From Mycobacterium lepromatosis (GTDB lineage: Bacteria > Actinomycetota > Actinomycetes > Mycobacteriales > Mycobacteriaceae): a DNA stretch of 64,000 nt. The notes beneath the pieces were generated by a model. The model saw only the letters and a list, made by a program, of their open reading frames with translations, made no database searches and was not told where the DNA came from. The stretch lies in assembly GCF_000975265.2 (NCBI RefSeq), contig NZ_CP083405.1:1612001-1676000 (forward strand), written 5' to 3'. This document shows, in pieces, positions 55,650 through 64,000 of the stretch (position 1 is the first letter of the stretch; the number at the start of each line of letters is the position of its first letter). Position numbers and translations under genes: made by a program.

Positions 55650-55880
55650 TGGTGGGCTATGCGGCGAGGATCGATTAGTGTACTCGTTGACGAGTGCTGG
55701 AGCTGGGCTTCATCAGCACGCGGCTAGCCATGCCGACGGTTGCGTGCTGGTGCTTGTTCAGTTCAGGGGCCGTGCAGATGTGTGCGAGACGTTGCTGTGC
55801 GTGTTGTAGAGCTGGACTACGTCCGGCAAGGTGATCGTGATTTGGTCCCAGCAATCCGAGGAGACAGTGGCTTCAGCGAA
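55650..55880 (+). pseudogene. acyP: acylphosphatase pseudogene
   Basis: Upstream of smc the plus strand reads RVLELG, then after a frame change GLHQHAASHADGCVLVLVQ, GRADVCETLLCVL, stop, [20 protein letters not shown]. This lines up with the second half of AcyP, which lies directly before smc in M. tuberculosis (Rv2922A). The N-terminal VQGVGFR active-site loop cannot be found with confidence. The remnant shows that the smc neighbourhood is preserved up to about 55.65 kb, which confines the gene-order break to a few dozen bases. Confidence 0.75.
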
Positions 55881-55965
55881 CGCTAGTTCGGTCCCATCCG
55901 TATGCTGGGGAGAGTTGGGTAACGCCGATCTGCCGCGTGGGTCATCTTGGGTAATCTTGCTGGTC

Positions 55966-58900
55966 GTGTACCTCAAGAGTCTGACGTTGAAGGGCTTTAA
56001 GTCCTTCGCGTCGCCGACGACTCTACGTTTTGAGCCGGGCATTACCGCCGTCGTTGGACCTAACGGCTCCGGTAAGTCCAACGTCGTCGATGCTCTGGCC
56101 TGGGTGATGGGGGAGCAGGGAGCCAAGACGCTGCGTGGGAGTAAGATGGAAGATGTCATTTTCGCCGGCACGTCATCGCGCGCTCCGTTGGGTCGCGCCG
56201 AAGTCACCGTGATCATCGACAACTCCGACGACGCGCTGCCGGTCGAGTACTCCGAGGTGTCGATCACGCGGAGGATGTTTCGCGACGGTGCCAGTGAATA
56301 CGAAATCAATGGCAGCAGTTGCCGTTTGATGGATGTCCAGGAGTTGCTGAGCGACTCCGGTATTGGCCGCGAGATGCATGTGATTGTCGGGCAGGGCAAG
56401 CTTGATGAGATCCTGCGGTCAAGGCCCGAGGACCGTCGGGCCTTCATCGAAGAAGCTGCGGGCGTACTCAAACATCGTCGGCGCAAGGAAAAAGCGTTGC
56501 GAAAGCTCGATGCCATGTCGGTGAATATGGCCCGGCTCACCGATTTGACCACCGAACTACGACGTCAGCTCAAGCCGTTGGGCCGTCAAGCCGAAGTGGC
56601 CCGACGGGCCGCGACTATTCAGGCCGATCTACGTGACGCTCGGTTGCGACTGGCTGCAGACGATTTGGTGAGTCGACAAGGGCAGCGAGACATGATCGTC
56701 GAGGCTGAGACGATTATGCGTCGTGATCATGATGAGGCGGCTGCTCGGCTGGCGGTGGCGTCCGAAGAGCTGGCGGCGCATGAAACCGCGCTGACCGAGC
56801 TTTCGGGACGGGCTGAGTCGGTCCAGCAGACCTGGTTCGGGCTGTCCACCCTGCTCGAGCGGGTAAGTGCAACGATTCGGATCGCCGGTGAACGCGCCTA
56901 TCATCTTGATGTCGAGCCGGCGACACCAAGTGACACCGACCCCGACGCGTTAGAGGCTGAGGCCCAGCAGGTGGAGGTCGCCGAGCAGCAGCTGCTGGTG
57001 GAGCTGGCCGCAGCACGTACTCGGTTGGAGGCCGCCCGTGCCGAATTAGCCGACCGCGATCGCCGCGCCTTTGAGGCCGACAAGGCGCATCTGGAGGCGG
57101 TCCGCGCGGAGGCGGACCGGCGCGAGGGTTTAGCGCGGTTGACCGGCCAGATGGAGACTATGCAAGCGCGTATCGAATCGATCGATGACAGCGTCGCGCA
57201 GTTGTCCGAGCGCATAGAGGAGGCTACTGCGCGCGCCCAGCAGACTCGCGCAGAGTTTGAAACCGTGCAGAGCCGCGTCGGTGAACTGGATCAGGGCGAG
57301 GTTCGCCTTGACGAGCAACATGAACGGGCCGTGGCAGCATTGCGGTTCGCCAACGAACGCGTGGCTGAACTGCAGTCCGCCGAGCGAGACGCCGAACGCC
57401 AGGTGGCTTCGCTGCGAGCTCGTATCGACGCGCTGGCGGTGGGACTCGAGCGTAAGGACGGCGCGGCTTGGCTGGCGAGCAATCATAGTAATGACACCGG
57501 GCTCTTAGGTCCGATCGCCAAGTTGGTGAAGGTGCGCCCCGGCTACGAGGCAGCGCTGGCTGCAGTGCTCGGGCCAGCGGCGGACGCGCTGGCCGCCGAT
57601 AGTTTGGACGCGGCCCGTAGCGCACTCACCGCACTCAAGGAAGCCGACGCAGGCCGCGCGGCCCTCGTCTTGGGTGACTGGCCGGCGGATGCGGGACCGG
57701 CCTGCGTTGCTGGGCTGCCCTATGGTGCTCAACGAGCGCTCGATTTGATTGAGGCACCGCCGCGGTTGCAAGGTGCGTTGATCGCTATGCTTTATGGTGT
57801 CGCGGTGGTCAAGGATCTCGCCGAAGCGTTGGGCGTGATCGCTATCTGCCCGCAGGTTCGGGTGGTCACCGTTGACGGCGATCTGGTGGGAGCTGGCTGG
57901 GTGAGCGGCGGTTCTGGCCGCAAGCTGTCGACACTGGAGGTTACTTCGGAGATCGATAAGGCTGGTGCTGATCTAGCCGCCGCCGAGACACACGTGGCGC
58001 AACTGAGTGCCGCGTTGTCCGGCGCACTGTCCGAGCAGGTTGCTTGTTCCGATGCCGTTGAGCAGGCATTGGCCGCACTCAACGAATCCGACACCGCAAT
58101 ATTGTCGATGTACGACCAGCTAGGGCGGCTCGGCCAGGAGGTTGGCACGGCAGAAGCAGAATGGGAAAAGCTGCTCGCTCAGCGCGAGGAATTAGAAGCC
58201 GGGCGTGTTTCGATTCTCGAAGAGGTCGTCGAACTTGAAACCCGGCTGCGCAACGTCGAGCAGACCCAGCATGTGCATGCTCTCGATGAGGATTTTGCAG
58301 TGGCCCGGCAGCTGGTTGTCGCCGCGGCCGAGGAGGCTCGTGGCGTTGAAGTGGAAGCCCGACTTGCGGTTCGGACTGCCGAAGAACGCGCCAATGCGGT
58401 GCGCGGGCGGGCGGATTCATTGCGTCGTGCGGCCGTTGCCGAGCGCGAAGTGCGGTTGCGGGCTCAGCAAGCGCACGCCGCACGAATACACGCGGCTGCG
58501 GTAGCTGCTGCGGTTACCGACTGCGGCCAGCTGCTGGCGTCCCGGTTGACCCGGGTCGTCGACCTGGCGGCGCGACACCGCGATGCACTGGCCACCGAGC
58601 GTCAGCAGCGATCGGTTGCAATAGCGGCGGTGCGCGACGAGGCAAACACTCTGAGGGTTCGGGTGGCCACTCTTACCGATTCGCTGCACCGCGACGAGCT
58701 GGCCAATGCTCAGGCGGCGCTGCGTATTGAGCAGCTCGAGCAGCTGGTGCTGGAGCAGTTCGGAATAGCGCCGGTAGATTTGATCGCCGAGTACGGTCCG
58801 CAGGTTGCGCTACTGCCGACCGCGCTCGAGATAGCTGAATTCGAACAGGCTCGGGAGCGTGGTGAACAGGTGACAGCGCCTGCTCCGATGCCGTACGACC

Positions 58901-59580
58901 GCGCTACCCAGGAGCGTCGGGCCAAACGTGCGGAACGTGAGCTGGCTGAGCTGGGCAGGGTCAATCCGCTGGCGCTGGAGGAGTTCGCTGCCCTAGAGGA
59001 ACGCTATAACTTCTTGTCTACCCAACTTGAGGATGTTAAGGGTGCCCGCAAGGATTTGCTCGACGTCGTCGCTGAAGTCGATGCCCGCATCCTGCAGTTG
59101 TTCAGCGACGCCTTTGTGGATGTGGAGCGTGAATTCCGCGGTGTCTTTACCTTGCTGTTCCCCGGTGGCGAGGGCCGGTTACGGCTGACCGATCCGGATG
59201 ACATGCTAACCACCGGCATAGAGGTAGAAGCACGTCCGCCAGGCAAGAAGGTCAGCCGGCTGTCGTTGCTGTCCGGTGGTGAGAAGTCGTTGACTGCGGT
59301 GGCTATGTTGGTGGCGATTTTTAAGGCTCGCCCGTCGCCGTTCTACATCATGGACGAGGTGGAGGCTGCGCTCGACGATGTCAATCTGCGCCGCTTAATT
59401 GCTTTGTTCGAGCAACTGCGCGGCCAGTCGCAGCTGATCATCATTACTCACCAGAAACCGACGATGGAAGTCGCTGACGCACTGTACGGCGTCACCATGC
59501 AGGACGATGGTATCACTGCGGTGATCTCCCAGCGTATGCGCGGTCAGCAGTTGGAGTCGCTAGTAACCAGTTCCTCCTAA
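55966..59580 (+). CDS. smc: chromosome segregation ATPase SMC
   Basis: SMC forms the dimeric core of the bacterial condensin with ScpA and ScpB and compacts and aligns sister chromosomes. The 1204-residue protein has the N-terminal ATP head (Walker A G31-PNGSGKS38), a long coiled coil rich in Ala, Glu and Arg, a hinge (about 500-660), a second coiled coil, and the C-terminal head with signature [13 protein letters not shown] and Walker [18 protein letters not shown] 55966 begins [14 protein letters not shown], matching the M. tuberculosis start. A longer frame upstream (from 55831) is only acyP debris. It is followed by ftsY on the same strand. Confidence 0.96.
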   Translation: MYLKSLTLKGFKSFASPTTLRFEPGITAVVGPNGSGKSNVVDALAWVMGEQGAKTLRGSKMEDVIFAGTSSRAPLGRAEVTVIIDNSDDALPVEYSEVSITRRMFRDGASEYEINGSSCRLMDVQELLSDSGIGREMHVIVGQGKLDEILRSRPEDRRAFIEEAAGVLKHRRRKEKALRKLDAMSVNMARLTDLTTELRRQLKPLGRQAEVARRAATIQADLRDARLRLAADDLVSRQGQRDMIVEAETIMRRDHDEAAARLAVASEELAAHETALTELSGRAESVQQTWFGLSTLLERVSATIRIAGERAYHLDVEPATPSDTDPDALEAEAQQVEVAEQQLLVELAAARTRLEAARAELADRDRRAFEADKAHLEAVRAEADRREGLARLTGQMETMQARIESIDDSVAQLSERIEEATARAQQTRAEFETVQSRVGELDQGEVRLDEQHERAVAALRFANERVAELQSAERDAERQVASLRARIDALAVGLERKDGAAWLASNHSNDTGLLGPIAKLVKVRPGYEAALAAVLGPAADALAADSLDAARSALTALKEADAGRAALVLGDWPADAGPACVAGLPYGAQRALDLIEAPPRLQGALIAMLYGVAVVKDLAEALGVIAICPQVRVVTVDGDLVGAGWVSGGSGRKLSTLEVTSEIDKAGADLAAAETHVAQLSAALSGALSEQVACSDAVEQALAALNESDTAILSMYDQLGRLGQEVGTAEAEWEKLLAQREELEAGRVSILEEVVELETRLRNVEQTQHVHALDEDFAVARQLVVAAAEEARGVEVEARLAVRTAEERANAVRGRADSLRRAAVAEREVRLRAQQAHAARIHAAAVAAAVTDCGQLLASRLTRVVDLAARHRDALATERQQRSVAIAAVRDEANTLRVRVATLTDSLHRDELANAQAALRIEQLEQLVLEQFGIAPVDLIAEYGPQVALLPTALEIAEFEQARERGEQVTAPAPMPYDRATQERRAKRAERELAELGRVNPLALEEFAALEERYNFLSTQLEDVKGARKDLLDVVAEVDARILQLFSDAFVDVEREFRGVFTLLFPGGEGRLRLTDPDDMLTTGIEVEARPPGKKVSRLSLLSGGEKSLTAVAMLVAIFKARPSPFYIMDEVEAALDDVNLRRLIALFEQLRGQSQLIIITHQKPTMEVADALYGVTMQDDGITAVISQRMRGQQLESLVTSSS

Positions 59581-59693
59581 CGCTGCGACGTTAGGGGGTA
59601 TCTACAGTGGTGAGGGGGCAAGCTGGGTAGTTCAGTTTTAGCCCGGTCAGCCCGCGCTGTCCGCCGGGTGTCACCCCCTGAAACAATGGCAAC

Positions 59694-60998
59694 GTGTCTG
59701 AAGGTTTGTGGATCGTCATCGCGGCCGCCGCCGTCCTGGTTGTCATCGCAACCTTGATTCTAGGCTTGGTGCGTTACCATCGGCGGCGGATCAGCTGGAC
59801 CCTTTCCTCGCTGGGCTCTGGTCCAAGCGTAAGCGGCCGTTCCGGCGTCTACGCCACGTCGTCGGATATCACATTCAGCCAAACCGCACTGCCCGCTCAG
59901 CCTGCGGACCGGATTGACACCGGCGGACTGCCGGCGGTGGGCGATGACGCGACTGTGCCTCGTGACGCGCCGCAACACACGATCTCGGACGTATTGCTTC
60001 CCGAACCTGATCTCATCAAGTCACCTGACGCACCGGAGGCGGCGCAGCCTCCAGCGGTCTCGCACATTGATATTGTTGCGCCACCCGAAGGCCGATTGTA
60101 TCGGCTGCGTGGGCGACTCGCCAGGACACAGAATGCGTTCGGACGCAGCATACTCGGCTTGATCGTCGGCGGCGACCTGGATGAGGACTCTTGGCAGGAG
60201 CTCGAGGACACCCTGTTGGTCGCCGATCTGGGCCCCGTTGCCACTGAATCGGTGATGTTTGCGCTGCGCAGCCGGCTGCTTAATAGCAACGTGCGTACTG
60301 AGGCTGAAGCTCGTGCCGTACTGCGTGACGTATTGATCAGTGAGCTGCAACCCGATATGGACCGCTCGATTCGAGCTCTACCGCACGCTGACCATCCGGC
60401 AGTGCTGCTGATCGTCGGTGTCAACGGCACCGGCAAGACCACCACCGTCGGCAAGTTGGCGCGGGTCTTGGTAGCTGACGGCCGGCGCGTTGTCCTCGGC
60501 GCGGCGGACACTTTCCGGGCCGCGGCCGCCGACCAACTGCAAACCTGGGCTTCCCGAGTGGGCGCAGAGCTGGTGCGTGGTGTCGAAGGTGCCGACCCAG
60601 CATCGGTGGCGTTCGACGCCGTTGACAAGGGCATCGGCGCGGGCGCTGATGTTGTGGTCATCGACACCGCCGGGCGGTTGCATACCAAGGTGGGGCTGAT
60701 GGACGAGCTCCACAAAATCAAGCGTGTGGTGACCCGGCGCGCGGCAGTCGACGAGGTGTTACTGGTACTCGACGCTACTATTGGGCAGAATGGGCTGACG
60801 CAAGTCCGAGTCTTCGCCGAGGTTGTCGACATCACTGGTGTCGTGTTGACCAAGCTAGATGGAACGGCCAAGGGCGGCATTGTTTTCCGTGTACAACGCG
60901 AGTTTGGGGTGCCATTGAAGTTGGTTGGGCTGGGTGAAGGGCCCGACGACTTGGCGCCATTCGAACCCGCCGTTTTCGTCGACGCCCTGCTGAAGTGA
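59694..60998 (+). CDS. ftsY: signal recognition particle receptor FtsY
   Basis: FtsY is the SRP receptor that delivers ribosomes making membrane proteins to the Sec translocon. The 434-residue protein begins with a membrane segment (about residues 5-24, LWIVIAAAAVLVVIATLILG) and an acidic, proline-rich linker. The NG domain follows: G242-VNGTGKTTT (G1), DTFRAAAADQL, DTAGRLHTK (G3) and TKLDGTAKGG (G4). The final helix ends with the usual PAVFVDALL. GTG 59694 is 113 bases after smc. Intact; an essential core gene. Confidence 0.96.
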   Translation: MSEGLWIVIAAAAVLVVIATLILGLVRYHRRRISWTLSSLGSGPSVSGRSGVYATSSDITFSQTALPAQPADRIDTGGLPAVGDDATVPRDAPQHTISDVLLPEPDLIKSPDAPEAAQPPAVSHIDIVAPPEGRLYRLRGRLARTQNAFGRSILGLIVGGDLDEDSWQELEDTLLVADLGPVATESVMFALRSRLLNSNVRTEAEARAVLRDVLISELQPDMDRSIRALPHADHPAVLLIVGVNGTGKTTTVGKLARVLVADGRRVVLGAADTFRAAAADQLQTWASRVGAELVRGVEGADPASVAFDAVDKGIGAGADVVVIDTAGRLHTKVGLMDELHKIKRVVTRRAAVDEVLLVLDATIGQNGLTQVRVFAEVVDITGVVLTKLDGTAKGGIVFRVQREFGVPLKLVGLGEGPDDLAPFEPAVFVDALLK

Positions 60999-61169
60999 AA
61001 CTCCTCAGCCGCAGGCGGCGTTAATTCTCGACGTTAATCCCGTCGCAACATGGTGGCCTCATCGCCGCAACAACCATTGCGCATGGTTCTGGATCAAGTT
61101 GTTAGGTAGGGAATGACGGACGCTTGGGGAGTCAACGCTAATGAAGGTGCTAGCGAGGTGGGCTAATTC
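60999..61169. other. spacer after ftsY
   Basis: Short non-coding gap. It contains a weak inverted pattern around GACGTTAATCCCGTCG but no convincing terminator. Confidence 0.3.
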
Positions 61170-62217
61170 CTTGCCCTGGGGCAGTCCAATATCGGTGACA
61201 CCGCCTGGAATGTTGAAGAATGCCGCGTTTTGTACTGTTGGTGACTCCAGGTTTAGCGTTTTTATGGTGATATGGTGCGTTCCAGGGGATGCTCAACATG
61301 ATCATGATGAGCCCCAAAGCGCGGATGGGTGTGGTGATCGTGCTGTGGGTGCTTTACGGCTACTCGCTCGCTTTTGGCAATGATGTCGGAAACTTCACCG
61401 GCAACCCGACCTAATACTGGGGCCTGAAGGGTCTCATCGGTGTCAATGCCGCTGCGGCTGATCCGAGCCACACAGACCGCGGTGGCGAATATACCGTTGG
61501 TTGGTACCATGCCGTCCACCGTATTTGTGGCATTTCATCTTGTGTTCGCGATCATCATGGTCACGCTGATCTAGGGGCTGTGGCCGACTGAATGCGGTTC
61601 GGTGCCTGGAATTTGTTCCTTGGACCATGGGGCCGTTCGTCTACTTCCCGATCGCCACAGCAGCAGTGATATTTGCCAAGTGCATCCGCGGCGGCAAGGC
61701 AACCACGTTGGGCTAGGCCTCGAGAATTGTCGTCGAACTAGGCTATCATCACGCTATCCTGCGCGTCGGTCAACGTGCTGGGTGCATCGGTAGCCGGTGT
61801 GGTGTGTGCACTGGCATGTGGGCTGAAGTTCCGGCTCGGCTTTGATGATTCCCTCGACAGGGTCAGGGTGCAAATGGTTGGTGGTCTGGCAGGCACGTTG
61901 TTGGTGGTTTTGCTAGCCGCCCCGGAGCCGCCCGGCACGTAAGGGCATGGTGGAGGTATCGAATGGGGTTGTTCTATGGTGGCGGCTTCGCCCAGCTGGA
62001 ACAGCAGTCGATCGGCGCCTTCAGCGTTCTGCTCTACTGTGGTGTTTTTACCCGTATATTGGCGTTGATCCAAAAATTCACCATCGCGTTGCGGCTAGGC
62101 GCTGACGAAGAAGTTGCCGGTATTGACGAAGCTGAGTACGCCGAGTCCGGTTGCGTTTTCGCGGTAGTCAGCGGGTCGGTTCTGGCCTCCCTGTATCAAC
62201 GTGGAGGACACCTGTAA
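61170..62217 (+). pseudogene. amt: ammonium transporter pseudogene
   Basis: Plus-strand pieces follow Amt (Rv2920c) in order: SNIGDTAW, LNMIMMSPKARMGVVIVLWVLYGYSLAFGNDVGN, YWGLKGLIGVNAAAADPS, HRPR-like debris, FGAWNLFLGPWG, SVNVLGAS, VVCALACGLKFRLGFDDSLD, GGLAGTLLVVLLAAPE and, in a last open stretch, KGLFYGGGFAQLEQQSIGAFSVLLY through to AEYAESGCVFAVVSGS. The middle third, with the pore histidines, is largely deleted. Stops and shifts are frequent. The gene lies directly upstream of glnB, as in M. tuberculosis. Confidence 0.88.
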
Positions 62218-62268
62218 CGGTCAGGAGCAGCTGTTAGGCGACCGAGTGGCGGCACAGAGGAAAGAAAG

Positions 62269-62580
<312 letters not shown>

Positions 62581-62589
62581 CTTTCTTAG

Positions 62590-64000
62590 CGGGCGATTTG
62601 GCTGCTGAGTGCCCAATAGTTGCTGTCCGACGGGAATCGTCAACTACGACGCAGCGCAGCTGCGCCACGCGTGGCTGGATTTGCACGCGTCCTGGCTGAT
62701 TGCCAAGTTGGCCGAGATCGGAATCACCGATACTAGTGGTTTCGCGATCGTGGGGAATTGGCGGACTGGGCCGCCGCGAGTTGCTACTCTATTCCGATCT
62801 GGACCTAATGCTGTTGCACGACAGTATGTCTGCTGACATGCTGTAGCGGGTCGCCGATCAGCTGTGGTATCTGTTGTGGAACGTTGATTTTCGGCTTGAC
62901 TACCAATGCCGCCGATATGCAAACTCCGTGGTCGCGTGAGGCATTAGATGATCTTTTGGTAGTGTTAAGCGCTGGCCTTATCGTCGTCGCGACAATCGAA
63001 GTGTTCGAATGCGCCGGGCTATGGGACCGGTTGTTGTCGGAATGGGTGCAATCCACGACCTCCCGTCCCGCGACGTCGTACACGCGTGGGTGGTGGACTG
63101 TTAACCTCGTTGAGACCACTTTCCAAGCAGCACTGATGTCTAACCAGGTGGCGCGACTCGATCTGCTTGAGCTTGGCGCGCTGCTGCATGACATAGGCAA
63201 GGGCCGGGGCACTGGTCATGATCATAGTGTGATCGGCAGGGAACTGATCAAAAAGATTGGCTGCCGGTTGGGAACCTCGCCTGTAGACGTCAAGATGCTC
63301 GCCACGCTGATTACTGTTTCCCATCGCGGCCACTCGAGGTGATCTGAACGATCCTAGAACGTATTGGAGACGCTAAGTGGGTTATCTGCTATTACTTGAG
63401 GTGCTGCACGCGCTGAAGGAGGCGGATTCTAAGGCCACCGACTCCAAGGTGTGGACTGCACTGGACGGTGTCCCTGATCAGGGGTTTGGTCAATCGCTGC
63501 CGGATGGTGATGGTGGGTAAGAGGGTTGCCGCAGGCGGATCCGACTGCGCTACACAATCTTGCACTTTCGGCCGGCCACAGGTTCCACGTGGAGATTAGG
63601 TTGGGTGGCTGCGCAGATGGTTGCCTCGGATGCGCGGGGATTGGCGTCGAAGGCTGGCGTTGAATTCGCCGCGAGTTTATTCGGCTTCGGTCAACAGCCG
63701 CCAAAGCGCCGCGGTCACCGAATTCGTGGTGTCACCGCCTTTTCGGTTCCTCGGCCGCAGCCGAACTACCATGCTTGCAGTTCTTCGGCGCCTTTGCCCG
63801 GCATGAACGGCATCGACGTGTCCTCGATATGTGTGGAGAAGCGGGATTGCAAGGCCGCTAGCTCGTCGTCCTCTAGGGTGGAGGAGATGCTGGCGGGGGT
63901 GCCCGTTACGCGTTCGTTCGCCCCGCCAAGCATCCTGTGGCTTGACAATGCTGCCCAAGGCCAGCCGATTCTCAAGGTCCGTGCCATGGACTAGGGTGGG
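62590..64000 (+). pseudogene. glnD: PII uridylyltransferase pseudogene, running off the window
   Basis: Fragments of GlnD (Rv2918c) in order: [46 protein letters not shown] (the nucleotidyltransferase GGxGR-DLD region, broken), VADQLWYLLWN, a large gap, then SREALDDLLVVLS, EWVQSTTSRP, HD-domain RLDLLELGALLHDIGKGRGTGHDHSVIG, and CRLGTSPVDVKMLATLI. Degraded pieces of the C-terminal region follow, such as LIRGLVNRC and HFRPATGS. The catalytic and HD motifs are in different frames. The end of the gene lies beyond base 64000. Confidence 0.85.

Noticed and set aside
55831-55965. Upstream extension of smc giving a 1249-residue protein
   Set aside because: The extension translates the 3' part of the acyP pseudogene ([10 protein letters not shown]). 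The real N-terminus [11 protein letters not shown] starts at GTG 55966.
59897-60880. 327-codon minus-strand frame
   Set aside because: Antisense to ftsY, Ser/Thr/Arg-rich with no recognisable motif.

Overview
The window comes from a mycobacterial chromosome undergoing reductive evolution, almost certainly a leprosy bacillus (Mycobacterium leprae or its sister M. lepromatosis). About 25 long intact genes have clear M. tuberculosis counterparts. They are separated by long stretches in which recognisable mycobacterial proteins survive only as frameshifted, stop-riddled fragments. All family and ortholog calls were made by eye from translated sequence and remembered M. tuberculosis proteins; no search was run.

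Layout. (1) 0.9-6.8 kb: biotin genes bioA-bioF-bioD, a frameshifted 2H phosphoesterase, bioB, a zinc-ribbon protein and a DUF2567 membrane protein, with a BioQ-like palindrome before bioB. (2) 6.8-12.6 kb: a dead lipase, an NrtR-type Nudix regulator, and the divergent nadA-nadB-nadC operon for de novo NAD synthesis. A perfect inverted repeat lies between nrtR and nadA and a perfect 21-bp hairpin follows nadC. (3) 12.6-16.4 kb: decayed DNA with a 69-bp perfect palindrome and a dead lipase. (4) 16.4-31.5 kb: an intact lipid island: Mas-like polyketide synthase, PapA3-type acyltransferase, MmpL exporter, then on the other strand Chp2-like acyltransferase, Sap-like membrane protein and FadD21-type fatty acyl-AMP ligase. 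(5) 31.5-38.2 kb: mostly debris (ABC-F ATPase, IS3-family element, lipQ) around an intact echA12-like gene and a tRNA-Arg. (6) 38.2-51.2 kb: WS/DGAT acyltransferase, HAD-PlsC fusion, plsB2, a dead single-strand-binding protein gene, ettA and the large NAD-dependent glutamate dehydrogenase. (7) 51.2-55.6 kb: dead thioesterase and dead aglA, then intact glbO, an HNH protein, ctaJ-like and DUF5130 genes. (8) 55.6-64 kb: an abrupt change of neighbourhood to an acyP remnant, smc and ftsY, followed by dead amt, glnB and glnD.

Together the intact genes cover cofactor self-sufficiency (biotin, NAD), envelope and storage lipid synthesis, glutamate catabolism, oxygen/respiration accessories and the chromosome/secretion core. 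Ammonium transport and PII signalling are lost here. Between 55.62 and about 55.68 kb the gene order jumps between regions that are far apart in M. tuberculosis and, as I recall, also in M. leprae TN. This makes a rearranged relative such as M. lepromatosis plausible, but it is inference.
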